A program made the translations under genes and the position numbers. A model generated the notes under the pieces. It saw only the letters and a list, made by a program, of their open reading frames with translations. It searched no databases and was not told where the DNA came from. This document shows positions 17,316 to 25,624 of a stretch of DNA of 64,000 nucleotides, piece by piece; within the stretch, counting starts at the first letter, position 1; every line of letters begins with the position of its first letter. This DNA comes from Allobosea sp. Root483D1. Lineage in GTDB: Bacteria; Pseudomonadota; Alphaproteobacteria; Rhizobiales; Beijerinckiaceae. The stretch lies in the NCBI RefSeq assembly GCF_001429505.1, contig NZ_LMJW01000003.1, positions 7,658 through 71,657 on the forward strand, in the 5' to 3' direction.

Positions 17316-19630
17316 AAAAACTCAGCCTCCTTTTGGAGGTGAACAGCCAGAAATTCGAAAACGCCCTCAAGAAGCAAAACGCCCAAGCTTACCGGATCTT
17401 CAAATCGCTAGAAGACCGGGCTAGCCAGATGGAGTCAGGGGTAGGCAGCTCGATTGAGCGCCTTGCCAAGATTATCGGCGGCGGCGCTGTCTTGAACGAG
17501 GTAAAGAAGCTTGCTGATACCTGGCTCGAGGCTAGCAACAAGATCAAGTCGGCAGGCGTTGCTGATGCAGTCGCCGGCTCGGTCGCCAACGAAATCGCTG
17601 ACATTGCCACGCGCGCTCGATCTGGATTTGCAGAGGTCTCAGATCTCTATGCCCGCTTGACACGGACCAGCAAGCAATTTGGAGCGACGCAGGAAGAGGT
17701 CGCTGTCGCCACAGAGACCGTCGCAAAGGCCTTGAAGGTCTCGGGCGCAGGCGCATCCGAAGTGCAGTCCACCCTCATGCAGTTGGGCCAGGCGCTTGGG
17801 TCTGGACGCCTTCAGGGTGATGAACTTCGATCTCTAAGCGAGAACGCGCCGGTGGTCATTGAGGCCATCGCTAAGGAATTTGGCGTAGCCCAGAGCGCGC
17901 TGAAGGATCTGGGCGCCGAAGGCAAGTTGGTCAGTGACCGGGTGTTCAAAGCCCTGGTCAACGCAGCTCCCGAGGTTGGTGCTGCTTTCGCAAAGACGCA
18001 GCTCTCTATCTCAGACAGCTTCACACTCCTCTCCAATGCGGCGCTGAAATACGTCGGCAACAGCCAGCAGATGGGTATGGCGTCCAAGGCCGCGGCTACG
18101 TCGGTCAAGTTCCTCGCCGATAACATGAACGGCGTGGCGACCGCGGCTGGGGCAGTCGGTGCTGTGATTGCGTCTCGCCTGGTTGCGGCCGGGCTTACAC
18201 CGTTGGTGGTGCAGATGGGCGCCGCAATCACAGCCGCAACGGCAACGTCCGCCGGCATTGCAGCTATTGGCTTGCGCGCCCAAGTGGCAGCGGCGTCAGT
18301 GGGCGCTCTACGTGGCGCGCTCGCGCTGGTAGGTGGCCCCGTTGGCGCTGCCATTCTCGGCACGGCTGCCGTAGTGGCTTACCTGGCCACCGAGGCCAGC
18401 AAGGGCAAAGAGGTAACCGACCGATACGCCGAGGCCCTGAAGCAGCTTCGCCCCGCCGCGGACAGTGCCAAGGAAAGCGTGAAGGCCGTCGGTGACGAAG
18501 TTGCTGAGACGTCCCGGCGTATGCGAGAGGCTGCGGCGGATGGTTATCGGCAGAAGCTGAAAGAGGACACGGGCGCAGCCAGGGACCTCGAGACGACGAT
18601 CCGCAGCGCGGCGCAAGGGCTCGAGCAGTTCGGTTCCGTCGGTCTGAAGGCGGACGACAAGAAGCGCGGCCTGGAGCTTGTTCAAAAGGCTCTCGAGGGC
18701 AATGAGACCGCAGCGATCGAGGCGGCCGACGAACTGAAGCGCCTCGGCGACGTCAGTCCGAGCTTCGCGAACGCATTCGCCTCGATGGGCTCGCTGATCG
18801 AGCGTCTGGGCGCCGCGAGGCAGTCGGCATTGAACCTCAACACTGCTCTTGCCGGCGCGCTAGCTGGCAACGCTGCGAAGGACGATCAGTCCGCACTAGA
18901 GCGCTCTGGTTTCCGCGTTGACACGGCCGTTCCAGACGCAGCTACGGTGGTCAACAAGGACCCGGTTGTTGCAGCGATGAAGCTGCAACAGAAGATTCGG
19001 GAAGCACAACTCGGCAAGGACGCCAAGGCGCTCAAGGATAAGACTGAAGAGCTTTGGAAGGCTGCCATGGAAGGCGGCAGCCCGGTCACGCTGAAGCAGG
19101 CCGAGGCTGCCGCAAAGGCTATCATCGCGGCTGACAATGCCCAGAAGGGCAGCGGAGGCGGCGGGGGAAAGTCGACGTCAGAGACAGCCGAAGACAGGCT
19201 GAAGTCCTACACTGACAGCCTGGCTCGTCAGAATCTTGTCCTGCAGGCCGAGATTGAGAACTTCGGCAAGTCCAATGCCGAAAAGCGCGCGGCGCAGGAA
19301 CTGGCCCGAGCCGGCGTCGACTTGAATCGCCTGGATGCCCAGACCCGAGAAGAGGTCCTCAGCAAGCTCAACAAGGAAATCCAGCTATCCGAGCAGTTGC
19401 GTACCAAAAAGAAAGAACTGGAAGACGCCCAGAAGGCTGTCAACGACGCGTCTCGGCTCTTCGCCGACTCCGCAGTCGATGCGCTCAGCGACATCATCAT
19501 TGAAGGCGGCAAGGCCGAAGACGTACTCAAAAATCTCGTCAAACAACTAGCAAAAGCCGCCCTGCAGGCCGCCCTCATCGGCGGCGGGCCGGTCGGAACC
19601 ATTTATGGCATTGAAAGGAAAGCCGCATGA
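17300..19630 (+). CDS. Phage tail tape measure protein
   Basis: 776 aa. Sets tail length in siphophages. The N-terminal tape-measure domain (about residues 60-270) is recognisable: SGFAEVSDLYARLTR, then ALGSGRLQGDELRSLSENAP, then VSDRVFKAL. Hydrophobic Ala/Gly/Val-rich segments at about 275-370 could insert in the membrane during DNA entry. A coiled region covers about 385-450, a Gly-rich hinge (GSGGGGGKS) lies near 615, and a second coiled region follows. By length it would span a rather short tail. Its ATGA overlaps the next gene. Confidence 0.88.
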   Translation: MAVDVEKLSLLLEVNSQKFENALKKQNAQAYRIFKSLEDRASQMESGVGSSIERLAKIIGGGAVLNEVKKLADTWLEASNKIKSAGVADAVAGSVANEIADIATRARSGFAEVSDLYARLTRTSKQFGATQEEVAVATETVAKALKVSGAGASEVQSTLMQLGQALGSGRLQGDELRSLSENAPVVIEAIAKEFGVAQSALKDLGAEGKLVSDRVFKALVNAAPEVGAAFAKTQLSISDSFTLLSNAALKYVGNSQQMGMASKAAATSVKFLADNMNGVATAAGAVGAVIASRLVAAGLTPLVVQMGAAITAATATSAGIAAIGLRAQVAAASVGALRGALALVGGPVGAAILGTAAVVAYLATEASKGKEVTDRYAEALKQLRPAADSAKESVKAVGDEVAETSRRMREAAADGYRQKLKEDTGAARDLETTIRSAAQGLEQFGSVGLKADDKKRGLELVQKALEGNETAAIEAADELKRLGDVSPSFANAFASMGSLIERLGAARQSALNLNTALAGALAGNAAKDDQSALERSGFRVDTAVPDAATVVNKDPVVAAMKLQQKIREAQLGKDAKALKDKTEELWKAAMEGGSPVTLKQAEAAAKAIIAADNAQKGSGGGGGKSTSETAEDRLKSYTDSLARQNLVLQAEIENFGKSNAEKRAAQELARAGVDLNRLDAQTREEVLSKLNKEIQLSEQLRTKKKELEDAQKAVNDASRLFADSAVDALSDIIIEGGKAEDVLKNLVKQLAKAALQAALIGGGPVGTIYGIERKAA

Positions 19631-20289
19631 GCGCGTGCAATATTATTCGAACTGATGAAGCAATTTACCTGTTCTCGGACGGCGCGTCCTACTACGGCGA
19701 CGGAACGCTCGGTGCAGTCGGGCAAAAGGTGTCCATACTGGCGCACTTGAACTGCGCCATTTCGTGCCGCGGGCCGAAGGGCTTTGGCGAAGAGCTAGCG
19801 CAGGCGGTCAACGACTCTTTCGGCTCGTTCGACGAGCTGGTTGAGAGTTTCGCCCTGGCGGTGTCGAACCTCTACGCGATCGGCCGCGAGGGTTATGCGC
19901 TTTGCCAGACAGGCCCCGAGATCGAGGTCTATTTGGCGGGCTGGTCCGACGCGCGCAATCGCCCCGAATCCTATGTCGTCACGTCGCATTCTTTGTACGG
20001 CCCGGCGTGGGAGCTGCAGCCGCTCGGACCCGTCGCTGTGTCACCGTTCGATGCGGATCTGGAGGCCCGTTGCGCTGCCTTGGAGCCCAGCGATGACATC
20101 ATCGCGACAGGCGTCGCCCTGATTGAGCAGCAGCGGCTGGTCCGCGGCTCTCATGCTGGCGCAGGGCCTGCTGTGGCCGGTGTAGGCGGGTTCTGCCAGG
20201 TGACGATCATCCGGCCGCAGTCGATTCAGACGGCGATCGTGAAGCGATGGGATGACAGGATCGGCGAGGTGTTGGGGGAAGCGGCGTAA
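19627..20289 (+). CDS. Prophage protein, possible Ntn-hydrolase-like fold
   Basis: 220 aa, start overlaps the tape measure stop (ATGA). The start (SACNIIRTDEAIYLFSDGASYYGDGTL then QKVSILAHLNCAISCRG) has the strand order and the Asp and Lys spacing of proteasome-like N-terminal-nucleophile proteins, with Ser2 available after Met removal. It lacks an obvious membrane span or signal. This fold call is a guess from pattern; the function in a tail module is unknown. It is the last plus-strand gene before a long terminator-like stem. Confidence 0.5.
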   Translation: MSACNIIRTDEAIYLFSDGASYYGDGTLGAVGQKVSILAHLNCAISCRGPKGFGEELAQAVNDSFGSFDELVESFALAVSNLYAIGREGYALCQTGPEIEVYLAGWSDARNRPESYVVTSHSLYGPAWELQPLGPVAVSPFDADLEARCAALEPSDDIIATGVALIEQQRLVRGSHAGAGPAVAGVGGFCQVTIIRPQSIQTAIVKRWDDRIGEVLGEAA

Positions 20290-20297
20290 GTGGCAAA

Positions 20298-20335
20298 CCG
20301 GCCCGGTGACGTTGGATGTAAACGCACCGGGCCGG
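20298..20335. terminator. Long inverted repeat between convergent genes
   Basis: Perfect 11-bp arms CCGGCCCGGTG (20298-20308) and CACCGGGCCGG (20325-20335) around a 16-nt loop. It lies between the plus-strand tail genes and the minus-strand nuclease gene. No long T-run follows, so it may be a factor-assisted bidirectional terminator. Confidence 0.5.
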
Positions 20336-20369
20336 GGTGAATCAGATAGGCGCCAGCGCCCGCCCTGCG

Positions 20370-21416
20370 CTATGCCGCAGAGTAGGTGTTCGCTGTCTGC
20401 CGGATTCGATCCGCATGCTCATAGATCTCGTCCAGCGTATCAACTTTCATCTTCTCTTCTTTTTCGCCGTCGAAGAGCCCAATGTATTTCACAGAACGGT
20501 TGAACCAAAGGCGGACTAGGGGCTTCCGATTGTTGTTATCGACCAAGACGCCGCAGTAACTCTTCTGATCTCTCATAAAAATACGTGCAGGCTTAATGAT
20601 GTCACGCACAATTGCCTTCACAACCATGAAGCCCTCGCGCTCCTCCTCGGAGGTCGCGATTTCCTCCTCGTCGTCTACGGCTAGCCCAATCTCGGGAACT
20701 TCTGTCTCAGCCAGCGCCGTTGACAGCCTTGATTGCACAGTTTCACGGACAGTTTCGCGGAACGCAGCTTTCACCATTGGCGTAAACATTTCGCGTACCT
20801 GGCTTGTAAAGCGACCGCTATAAAGCCCTGCCGTGACCATTCTAACAAAATCTTCGGGCGGGTTCTCCATCACATTGGCAATCTCTTTCTTGATTGCTGA
20901 TGTGTATTTCAACCGATGAGCCGACTGGAGAATGCCATCGACATTGAATTCCGACTTAGCAAACTTCTTCAATTCACCAGTCAGTTGACCTTGGAGATCG
21001 GAAAGATCAAATGTGAGAAACGGCCTATCGTCGAGTTTATTAGGCGCGACCAGGTCGGTGTGGAATTGAAAGGTCCTGCCATTTGTAAGGATGGCAAATT
21101 TAGCATTAGTAACAGAGAAATACCGATATAGTTGAGCTAAATGCACTTTATCGAGAGAAGTAGATATCGGCTTACATTCAATTAGTATCCGAATATCTCC
21201 GTCCACTTTGATCGCATAATCTACCTTTTCACCCTTTTTTCCGACCGCGTCCGCGCAAAATTCGGGTATCACCTCGTCGGGATTGAATACATCATATTCA
21301 AGAGCAGCAAGAAAAGGCAAGACAATAGCCGTTTTCAGGGCTTCTTCAGTCAGCATCGCGCTAGAATGGGTTTTTATGCGCTCTGCCAGTACGCGCAATT
21401 TTTCGTCGACACTCAT
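20370..21416 (-). CDS. HsdR_N-domain (PD-(D/E)XK) nuclease-like protein
   Basis: 348 aa. The N-terminal half matches the type I restriction R-subunit N-terminal nuclease domain (COG4748 type). Glu24/Glu25 precede LKTAIVLPFL, Asp66 lies in KVDYAI, and Glu80-Cys-Lys82 lies in ILIECKP, followed by Gln95-LYRYF and FAILTNG. These are the expected catalytic D...E-x-K residues. The C-terminal half (IRDQKSYCGVLVDNN-like core, VRLWF, KYIGLFD, LDEIYEHADRIR) is the usual tail of this family. There is no helicase and no partner methylase. It is the last gene of a minus-strand operon led by an XRE repressor. It may act in phage exclusion or DNA turnover. The ATG at 21416 is chosen over one 39 nt upstream. 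Confidence 0.8.
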   Translation of the reverse strand: MSVDEKLRVLAERIKTHSSAMLTEEALKTAIVLPFLAALEYDVFNPDEVIPEFCADAVGKKGEKVDYAIKVDGDIRILIECKPISTSLDKVHLAQLYRYFSVTNAKFAILTNGRTFQFHTDLVAPNKLDDRPFLTFDLSDLQGQLTGELKKFAKSEFNVDGILQSAHRLKYTSAIKKEIANVMENPPEDFVRMVTAGLYSGRFTSQVREMFTPMVKAAFRETVRETVQSRLSTALAETEVPEIGLAVDDEEEIATSEEEREGFMVVKAIVRDIIKPARIFMRDQKSYCGVLVDNNNRKPLVRLWFNRSVKYIGLFDGEKEEKMKVDTLDEIYEHADRIRQTANTYSAA

Positions 21417-21475
21417 TATTCGTTGCCCCCCCTGCTTTGCCCCAGCGTCACGCAACCACGGCGTGCGGTCAAGGG

Positions 21476-21943
21476 TTAGGTGTCGTCTTCTTCATCCCAG
21501 TCGCCGTCAGGGTCGGGGTCGCGAGTTTTAGGCTGGATGCGCATGCGGCCGGAGGGGCGGCCGGTGAGCTGCTGCATGCGCGCAAGAACGTCCTTATCCG
21601 GATCACCAGCGGCCATCGCCTCTTGCATGTCAGTGACCAGCAGCATGTGATTTGCCATCGCGCCCATATAGGCGGTCTCTTCCTCCATACGGAGGACCAG
21701 AAGCCAGTAAAATCCGGCACCAGCTTCATCGACGATTATCCTATCGACAACTACAGCTGGATCATACAATTGGGTGTCGTGAAGCTTTAGTAGTTTGTCG
21801 CCTTTTACCGGAACATTCCAGCCAAAATATTGTAGATCGTAGTCGCTAAATCCGACGAGCTCGCCGTCTTCTTGAATGAAGACATAGCGAACTCGGATCA
21901 TTGCTTCGCTGAATTTATCGATGATTTTCTGCTCTTGAGTCAT
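21476..21943 (-). CDS. Prophage hypothetical protein, paralogue of the upstream gene
   Basis: 155 aa, no family recognised. It shares a pattern with the adjacent 169-aa protein: a Gly strand, then YFGxxVPxxGD, a YW strand (FYWLLVLR), a helix with LLVTDMQEA, an LARxxxLxGxP turn, and a C-terminal PKTRDPDP tail that is acidic here. This implies tandem duplication. Soluble. It starts 10 nt after the paralogue ends and lies 59 nt ahead of the nuclease gene, so all are probably co-transcribed. The pattern YFGWNVP with GDKLL hints at a small beta domain, but function is unknown. Confidence 0.6.
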   Translation of the reverse strand: MTQEQKIIDKFSEAMIRVRYVFIQEDGELVGFSDYDLQYFGWNVPVKGDKLLKLHDTQLYDPAVVVDRIIVDEAGAGFYWLLVLRMEEETAYMGAMANHMLLVTDMQEAMAAGDPDKDVLARMQQLTGRPSGRMRIQPKTRDPDPDGDWDEEDDT

Positions 21944-21953
21944 GCCCTTATGT

Positions 21954-22463
21954 TCAATCCCCCGGGGTCGGGTCTGGCTTGCGCACTTTCGGCTTATACC
22001 GGCGGATGCCTGGCGTCGGCTCGCCGTCCAATTGGTGCGTTCGCGCCAAAATCTCTTTGGTCGGCTTCTTGTCTTCGATCGCCTGCGCCAGGTCGGTCAT
22101 GAGCAGGGCATGAGTGCAGATCGCATCTGCCTGAGGCGATTGGTCAGCGTCCCGCACGACTATCGCCCAGTAGGGGCCGCGTCCTTTCCACTCATTGAGA
22201 AAATAGCGCCGCTGGACCGCCTGGAGCTCATAGTCACCATCGCCCCAGATCATGCCGATCGTGTCGCCGGTGTTTGGAACCGTGCCGCCAAAATAGTGCG
22301 CGGGGTACTCTGCAGATCCGATGAGCGTTCCATCCGCCTGAAATTTGACGATCCGGATCCCCGGAAGATCGTAGACGAAATGGCGAATGCCAATGTCTTT
22401 TATGTCACGCGGATGGTGGTCGTTCACGGCTTCAGCAAAACTCGAGTTCGGAAACAGGGACAC
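21954..22463 (-). CDS. Prophage hypothetical protein, paralogue of the downstream gene
   Basis: 169 aa. It has the same layout as the 155-aa neighbour: FQADGTLIGSAEY, YFGGTVPNTGDTIG, YWAIVVRD, HALLMTDLAQA, EILARTHQLDGEP and a Pro/Asp tail. An extra N-terminal 30 residues are present. Its start lies 32 nt inside the end of the XRE gene, showing tight coupling to the repressor. No domain recognised; it could be a protein that works with or against the nuclease further down the operon. Confidence 0.6.
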   Translation of the reverse strand: MSLFPNSSFAEAVNDHHPRDIKDIGIRHFVYDLPGIRIVKFQADGTLIGSAEYPAHYFGGTVPNTGDTIGMIWGDGDYELQAVQRRYFLNEWKGRGPYWAIVVRDADQSPQADAICTHALLMTDLAQAIEDKKPTKEILARTHQLDGEPTPGIRRYKPKVRKPDPTPGD

Positions 22464-22854
22464 CAGGGTAACGGATACCTGCTAGATCAATCAGATCCAC
22501 TAGCCCTCTAGGTGCCGTCTTCGTCGGTCCATGAAATACCTGAACCTTATACGTCTCGCCTGATGATCTCGGGAATCTGGCCTCCATTTCAGAACTGGCT
22601 CGGAAGCGCACAATTTGCCCGGGCACAATCTTTCTTAAGCGCAATCCCGGCCCTTCACCGTTCTCAGGGACAAATATCACCCCTGCCAGTTCGAATGCCT
22701 TTTGAATCGCTGAAAGAGTCGACACGCGGGGGTCATTCTCTCCGCGCTCGATGTTTTTGATGCTCATTTCAGAAAGCCCTGCGGCAACCGCAAGGTCGGT
22801 CTGCTTCCATCCTATCAAGGCACGTGCGGCTCGTATCTGCGCTGGCGTAATCAT
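22432..22854 (-). CDS. XRE-family transcriptional regulator
   Basis: 140 aa from the ATG at 22854; an ATG three codons upstream (22863) is equally possible. The N-terminal helix-turn-helix is clear: ITPAQIRAARALIGWKQTDLAVAAGLSEMSIKNIERG, a common form in Hyphomicrobiales. The C-terminal half (IVRFRASSEMEARFPRSSGE) is unlike the usual S24 repressor peptidase, so it is probably not cleaved by RecA. It likely represses the divergent DUF669 gene and regulates its own operon through the repeats at 22919-22960. Confidence 0.85.
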   Translation of the reverse strand: MITPAQIRAARALIGWKQTDLAVAAGLSEMSIKNIERGENDPRVSTLSAIQKAFELAGVIFVPENGEGPGLRLRKIVPGQIVRFRASSEMEARFPRSSGETYKVQVFHGPTKTAPRGLVDLIDLAGIRYPGVPVSELEFC

Positions 22855-22918
22855 GAACCTCATATAAGGCTCAATGTCCTTAAAGGCAAGCAAGGTGTCC
22901 CCTACGGTCATTTTCTCG

Positions 22919-22963
22919 TTGACGCTTAAGGAACTAACCCTTACGGTTATTCTTGTTAACCCT
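22919..22963. promoter_or_regulatory. Control region between XRE regulator and DUF669 gene
   Basis: For the rightward gene, TTGACG (22919-22924) and TACGGT (22942-22947) are spaced by 17 nt and could be -35 and -10 elements. Overlapping this are an inverted repeat TAAGG-7-CCTTA, the element AACCCTTACGGTT (22936-22948) and a related TTAACCCTAGG (22957-22967 region). These make good operator candidates for the divergent XRE protein. Confidence 0.5.
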
Positions 22964-22975
22964 AGGAGCAACGCA

Positions 22976-23437
22976 ATGGCCAAAATCGCCGGCAGCCACA
23001 ACCCCGGACCCAGCAGCGGCTACCTCCCGCTTCCTGCCGGACCCTACACCCTCGAAATCGTGGAGACTGACTACGTCGTCAATCTGGCCGGGACGGGCAT
23101 GGTTCTGAAGTGCAAGGCGCAAGTCGTCGGCGGCGACTATGACCAGCGTCCGTTCTACATCAACTACAACTTGGAGAACGACAACGCGACCGCGGCTGAA
23201 ATCGGCCAGCGTGACTTCGCGGGCTTGCGCCGCGCTACCGGTGTGCTGCAGCTCGAAGACAGCCAGGAACTGCACTTCAAGCAGTTCGGCGTTCTGATAG
23301 GAATCAGGGCCCGCAAGGATACCGGCGAGATGGAAAACGTGATCAGGGCCTATCTGTTTGAAGACCAGGCTGCGCCACGACTGGTCTCAAAAAGAACCGT
23401 CACGACCCGAGCCAGTGCCGAACCGTGGGCGGCTTGA
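22976..23437 (+). CDS. DUF669-family phage protein
   Basis: 153 aa, start chosen at the ATG with AGGAG 7 nt upstream. Matches the DUF669 pattern: PLPAGPYTLEIVETDY, then GMVLKCKAQVVGGDYDQRPFYINYNLEN, then a region with IGQRDFAGLRRATG and IGIRARKDTGEMENVIR. In phages, DUF669 proteins sit in recombination and replication modules with RecT or single-strand-binding proteins, none of which remain here. It is divergent from the XRE gene and presumably is the start of the early right operon. Confidence 0.8.
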   Translation: MAKIAGSHNPGPSSGYLPLPAGPYTLEIVETDYVVNLAGTGMVLKCKAQVVGGDYDQRPFYINYNLENDNATAAEIGQRDFAGLRRATGVLQLEDSQELHFKQFGVLIGIRARKDTGEMENVIRAYLFEDQAAPRLVSKRTVTTRASAEPWAA

Positions 23438-23600
23438 CTTGGCCTTGTGACCACCCGGCTATTGAGCATCACCAAAATCTAGCCGGCGCGCCCAAAGAGC
23501 TCGCGAGCCGAGCATCTATGGCTGCGCCGGAGGGCAGGACTTGACTTTCGACCTCAAACACTCGGCTATTAGAGGGCATTCGCCCGCTGCGGAGCTACGA

Positions 23601-23852
23601 ATGCGCGCATCCAACGATAACTCGCCCCTATACCTGCCCGAGCCCGCTATTGCTCAGCGGGTCTTGGGGCCGCGTGCGAAGACGCAATGGGCTGCGCTCG
23701 CCATGGTGTGGGAGCGCGAGGGCCTCCCGCGTATCGACCCGCTGACGGGCTGCCGCTACTGGCCCGCCGTCCGAGCGTTTCTCGACCAGCGGCACGGCCT
23801 CCATCAGAGCGCCCTGCCCTCTGGCGTTGACGGCCTGGAGAACTGGCAGTGA
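23601..23852 (+). CDS. Small excisionase/winged-helix-like protein
   Basis: 83 aa from the ATG at 23601, preceded by GGAG; the frame also opens at a TTG at 23541 without better support. The core AIAQRVLGPRAKTQWAALAMVWEREGLPRIDPLTGCRYWP resembles small AlpA/excisionase-type winged-helix proteins found directly before integrases in Hyphomicrobiales islands. Its TGA overlaps the integrase GTG (GTGA), so they are translationally coupled. Likely directs excision or regulates the integrase. Confidence 0.6.
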   Translation: MRASNDNSPLYLPEPAIAQRVLGPRAKTQWAALAMVWEREGLPRIDPLTGCRYWPAVRAFLDQRHGLHQSALPSGVDGLENWQ

Positions 23853-25048
23853 CCGACTTTCCGGGACTCAAGCGCAAGCGTAACAAAGACGGCTCGTATC
23901 GGGAGTATTGGGAAGCCCGCTCCGATCTCGCAAAGCGTGGCTATCAGCCCAAGGCGGTGCGGCTCCACTATCCCGACACTCCGGAAGGTGCGGCGCAGAA
24001 GTCTTCTCGCTGCCAGGTTCTGCAGGCGGAAATGCTGGCCTGGGCGGCCCGCGGCAACCACGCAGCCCCCGGCTATGACGGAACGATGTTGAGCCTATCC
24101 CGGCTCTTCCAGACCAACGAGGACTCGCCGTTCCGCACCATGAAGTGGAACAGCCGGGACAATGTGCTCAAGTCTCTGACCATCATCGAGCAGAGCGTCG
24201 GCGCTCGGCAAATCGCAAAACTGCTAGGCCCCGATTTCAAGCGGTGGCACTCGCAATTCGGTGCCCCGAAGAAGCCTGATGCCCCTGCCCGCCCTTGGCG
24301 AGCCAAGCACGCGATGGACGCTGTCAGGCAATTGATCAGCTACGGCGTGACACTGGGCCACGACGACTGCTTCCGCGCCGACCGCATCTTGGACAAGATC
24401 CGATTCAAGTCACCACCGGCCCGGACCGCCGTGATGACGGTCGAGCACGTAAGCGCGGTTCGGAAGACTGCACACGCTGAAGGCTGGCCGTCAGTGGCGC
24501 TGGCAACGGTTCTTCAGTTCGAGCTCGCAATGCGTCAGAAGGACGTCATCGGCGAATGGGAACCAGCCGAGATCGAAGGCGGCATCTATTACCGCGGGCG
24601 CCGATGGGTGAACGGCGTGCTCTGGTCTGACATCGACGCGAACACGGTCCTTCGCAAGGTCCATACAAAGACTGGATTCCCGGTCGAACACGACTTGAAG
24701 CTTCACCCGGCCGTGCTTGAAGAGATTGCACGCGTCCCGCTAGAAAAGCGCATCGGGCCGATGATCATCGCCGAGCGCACAGGCGAGCCATACAAGCATC
24801 GAAATTTCACCGATCGGTGGCGAGCGATTGCCGACAAGGCCGGCGTACCGAAAACGGTGTGGAACATGGACGCTCGAGCCGGGGCGATCACTGAGGCCTA
24901 CGACCTCGGCGCAACGGAAACTGACGTCATGAAATCCGCAGGTCACAAGAACCGGCAGACCAGCGCTCGATACAATCGCGGCACCATCGAACAGACCAGC
25001 CGCGTTGCCCAGCTTCGGCTCGCAAAACGTAGCGAGAACAAGAGCTAG
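23849..25048 (+). CDS. Tyrosine-type site-specific integrase
   Basis: 399 aa from a GTG that overlaps the upstream stop. The N-terminal arm-binding part runs through about residue 170, and the catalytic domain follows. Candidate catalytic residues are Arg229 (AMRQKDV), Arg343 in NMDARAG, His366 in AGHKN and Tyr375 in SARYNRG. The usual first His of the HxxR box is a Met here. The gene ends about 50 nt before a truncated radC, which marks the integration site. It presumably integrated the island or the prophage. Confidence 0.92.
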   Translation: MTDFPGLKRKRNKDGSYREYWEARSDLAKRGYQPKAVRLHYPDTPEGAAQKSSRCQVLQAEMLAWAARGNHAAPGYDGTMLSLSRLFQTNEDSPFRTMKWNSRDNVLKSLTIIEQSVGARQIAKLLGPDFKRWHSQFGAPKKPDAPARPWRAKHAMDAVRQLISYGVTLGHDDCFRADRILDKIRFKSPPARTAVMTVEHVSAVRKTAHAEGWPSVALATVLQFELAMRQKDVIGEWEPAEIEGGIYYRGRRWVNGVLWSDIDANTVLRKVHTKTGFPVEHDLKLHPAVLEEIARVPLEKRIGPMIIAERTGEPYKHRNFTDRWRAIADKAGVPKTVWNMDARAGAITEAYDLGATETDVMKSAGHKNRQTSARYNRGTIEQTSRVAQLRLAKRSENKS

Positions 25049-25150
25049 GGGACGCGGCCGGGACGTTTGGGGGACGCGCCTTGCAAGTAGCTGATTCTAT
25101 GTCAAAATCCGAGAAGGAGGAACACATCCGCATCCTCTTCCTCGACAAGA
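25049..25150. other. Inferred right island junction (att region) in radC
   Basis: The integrase stop is followed by sequence that turns into radC coding sequence. RadC-like residues begin at the Glu-rich stretch near 25114 ([13 protein letters not shown]), so the crossover probably lies within about 25090-25125. The exact core repeat cannot be fixed because the left junction is not in the window. Confidence 0.5.
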
Positions 25151-25428
25151 AGAACGCGCTGATCGCCGACGAGGTGCAGCAGACCGGCACAGTCGACCAC
25201 ACCCCGGTCTACCCGCGCGAGGTGATGCGCCGGGCGCTGGAACTCTCAGCGACGGCGCTGATCCTGGTCCACAACCACCCTTCGGGCGACCCGACCCCGT
25301 CCGGCGCCGACATGCGCATGACCCGCGAGCTGGTCGATATCGCCAAGCCGCTCGGCATCGCCATCCACGACCACATCATCGTCGGCCGCGACGGCCATGC
25401 CAGCTTCAAGGGGCTGGGGTTGATCTGA
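25099..25428 (+). pseudogene. radC: 5'-truncated radC (JAB/MPN domain only)
   Basis: Encodes the C-terminal 109 residues of RadC from an ATG at 25099. The JAB metal motif is intact: [16 protein letters not shown], preceded by ILFLDKKN and [14 protein letters not shown]. RadC is normally about 220-250 aa; its N-terminal helix-hairpin-helix part is gone. The upstream DNA is island sequence, so the gene was split by integration. Whether the remaining piece is expressed, or the island supplies a substitute start, is unknown. Confidence 0.88.
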
Positions 25429-25458
25429 CATTTGCTGGTGCCCGCACCAGCAAATGTC
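25427..25458. terminator. Perfect 15-bp hairpin over the radC stop
   Basis: GACATTTGCTGGTGC, loop CC, GCACCAGCAAATGTC. The left arm begins at the last two bases of the radC TGA. Long and perfect, it can act as a terminator or mRNA 3' end stabiliser; there is no T-run. Confidence 0.6.
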
Positions 25459-25598
25459 ATGGTCGGCCTTGAGCCGACCATCTCAGGCCGAACAAGGTTC
25501 CTGTGCAGCCCTCTCGGTGAAGCGACTCGCGCGCCTGCGCGGAGTCTATCCTTGAGCCGGCCGAAGGTCGGACCCGAGGCTTCGCCCGAGAATGACGC
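25456..25598 (+). repeat. Intergenic palindromic repeat, family A, copy 1
   Basis: Begins with the hairpin ATGGTCGGC-CTTGA-GCCGACCAT (25459-25481) and ends ...CCCGAGAATGACG. It is homologous to 42937-43080 (opposite orientation) and 61571-61676. Between copies the hairpin arms change together (G-C to C-G), which indicates conserved base pairing. It looks like a dispersed RUP/BIME-like element. Confidence 0.75.
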
Positions 25599-25624
25599 AA
25601 GCCATAGCGATCCCGAAAACGGGA

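Noticed and set aside
21419..21475. A CCTAACCCTTGACC segment as a third copy of the shared operator
   Set aside because: Only part of the core matches and it lacks the symmetric second half, so it is not counted as an operator copy.
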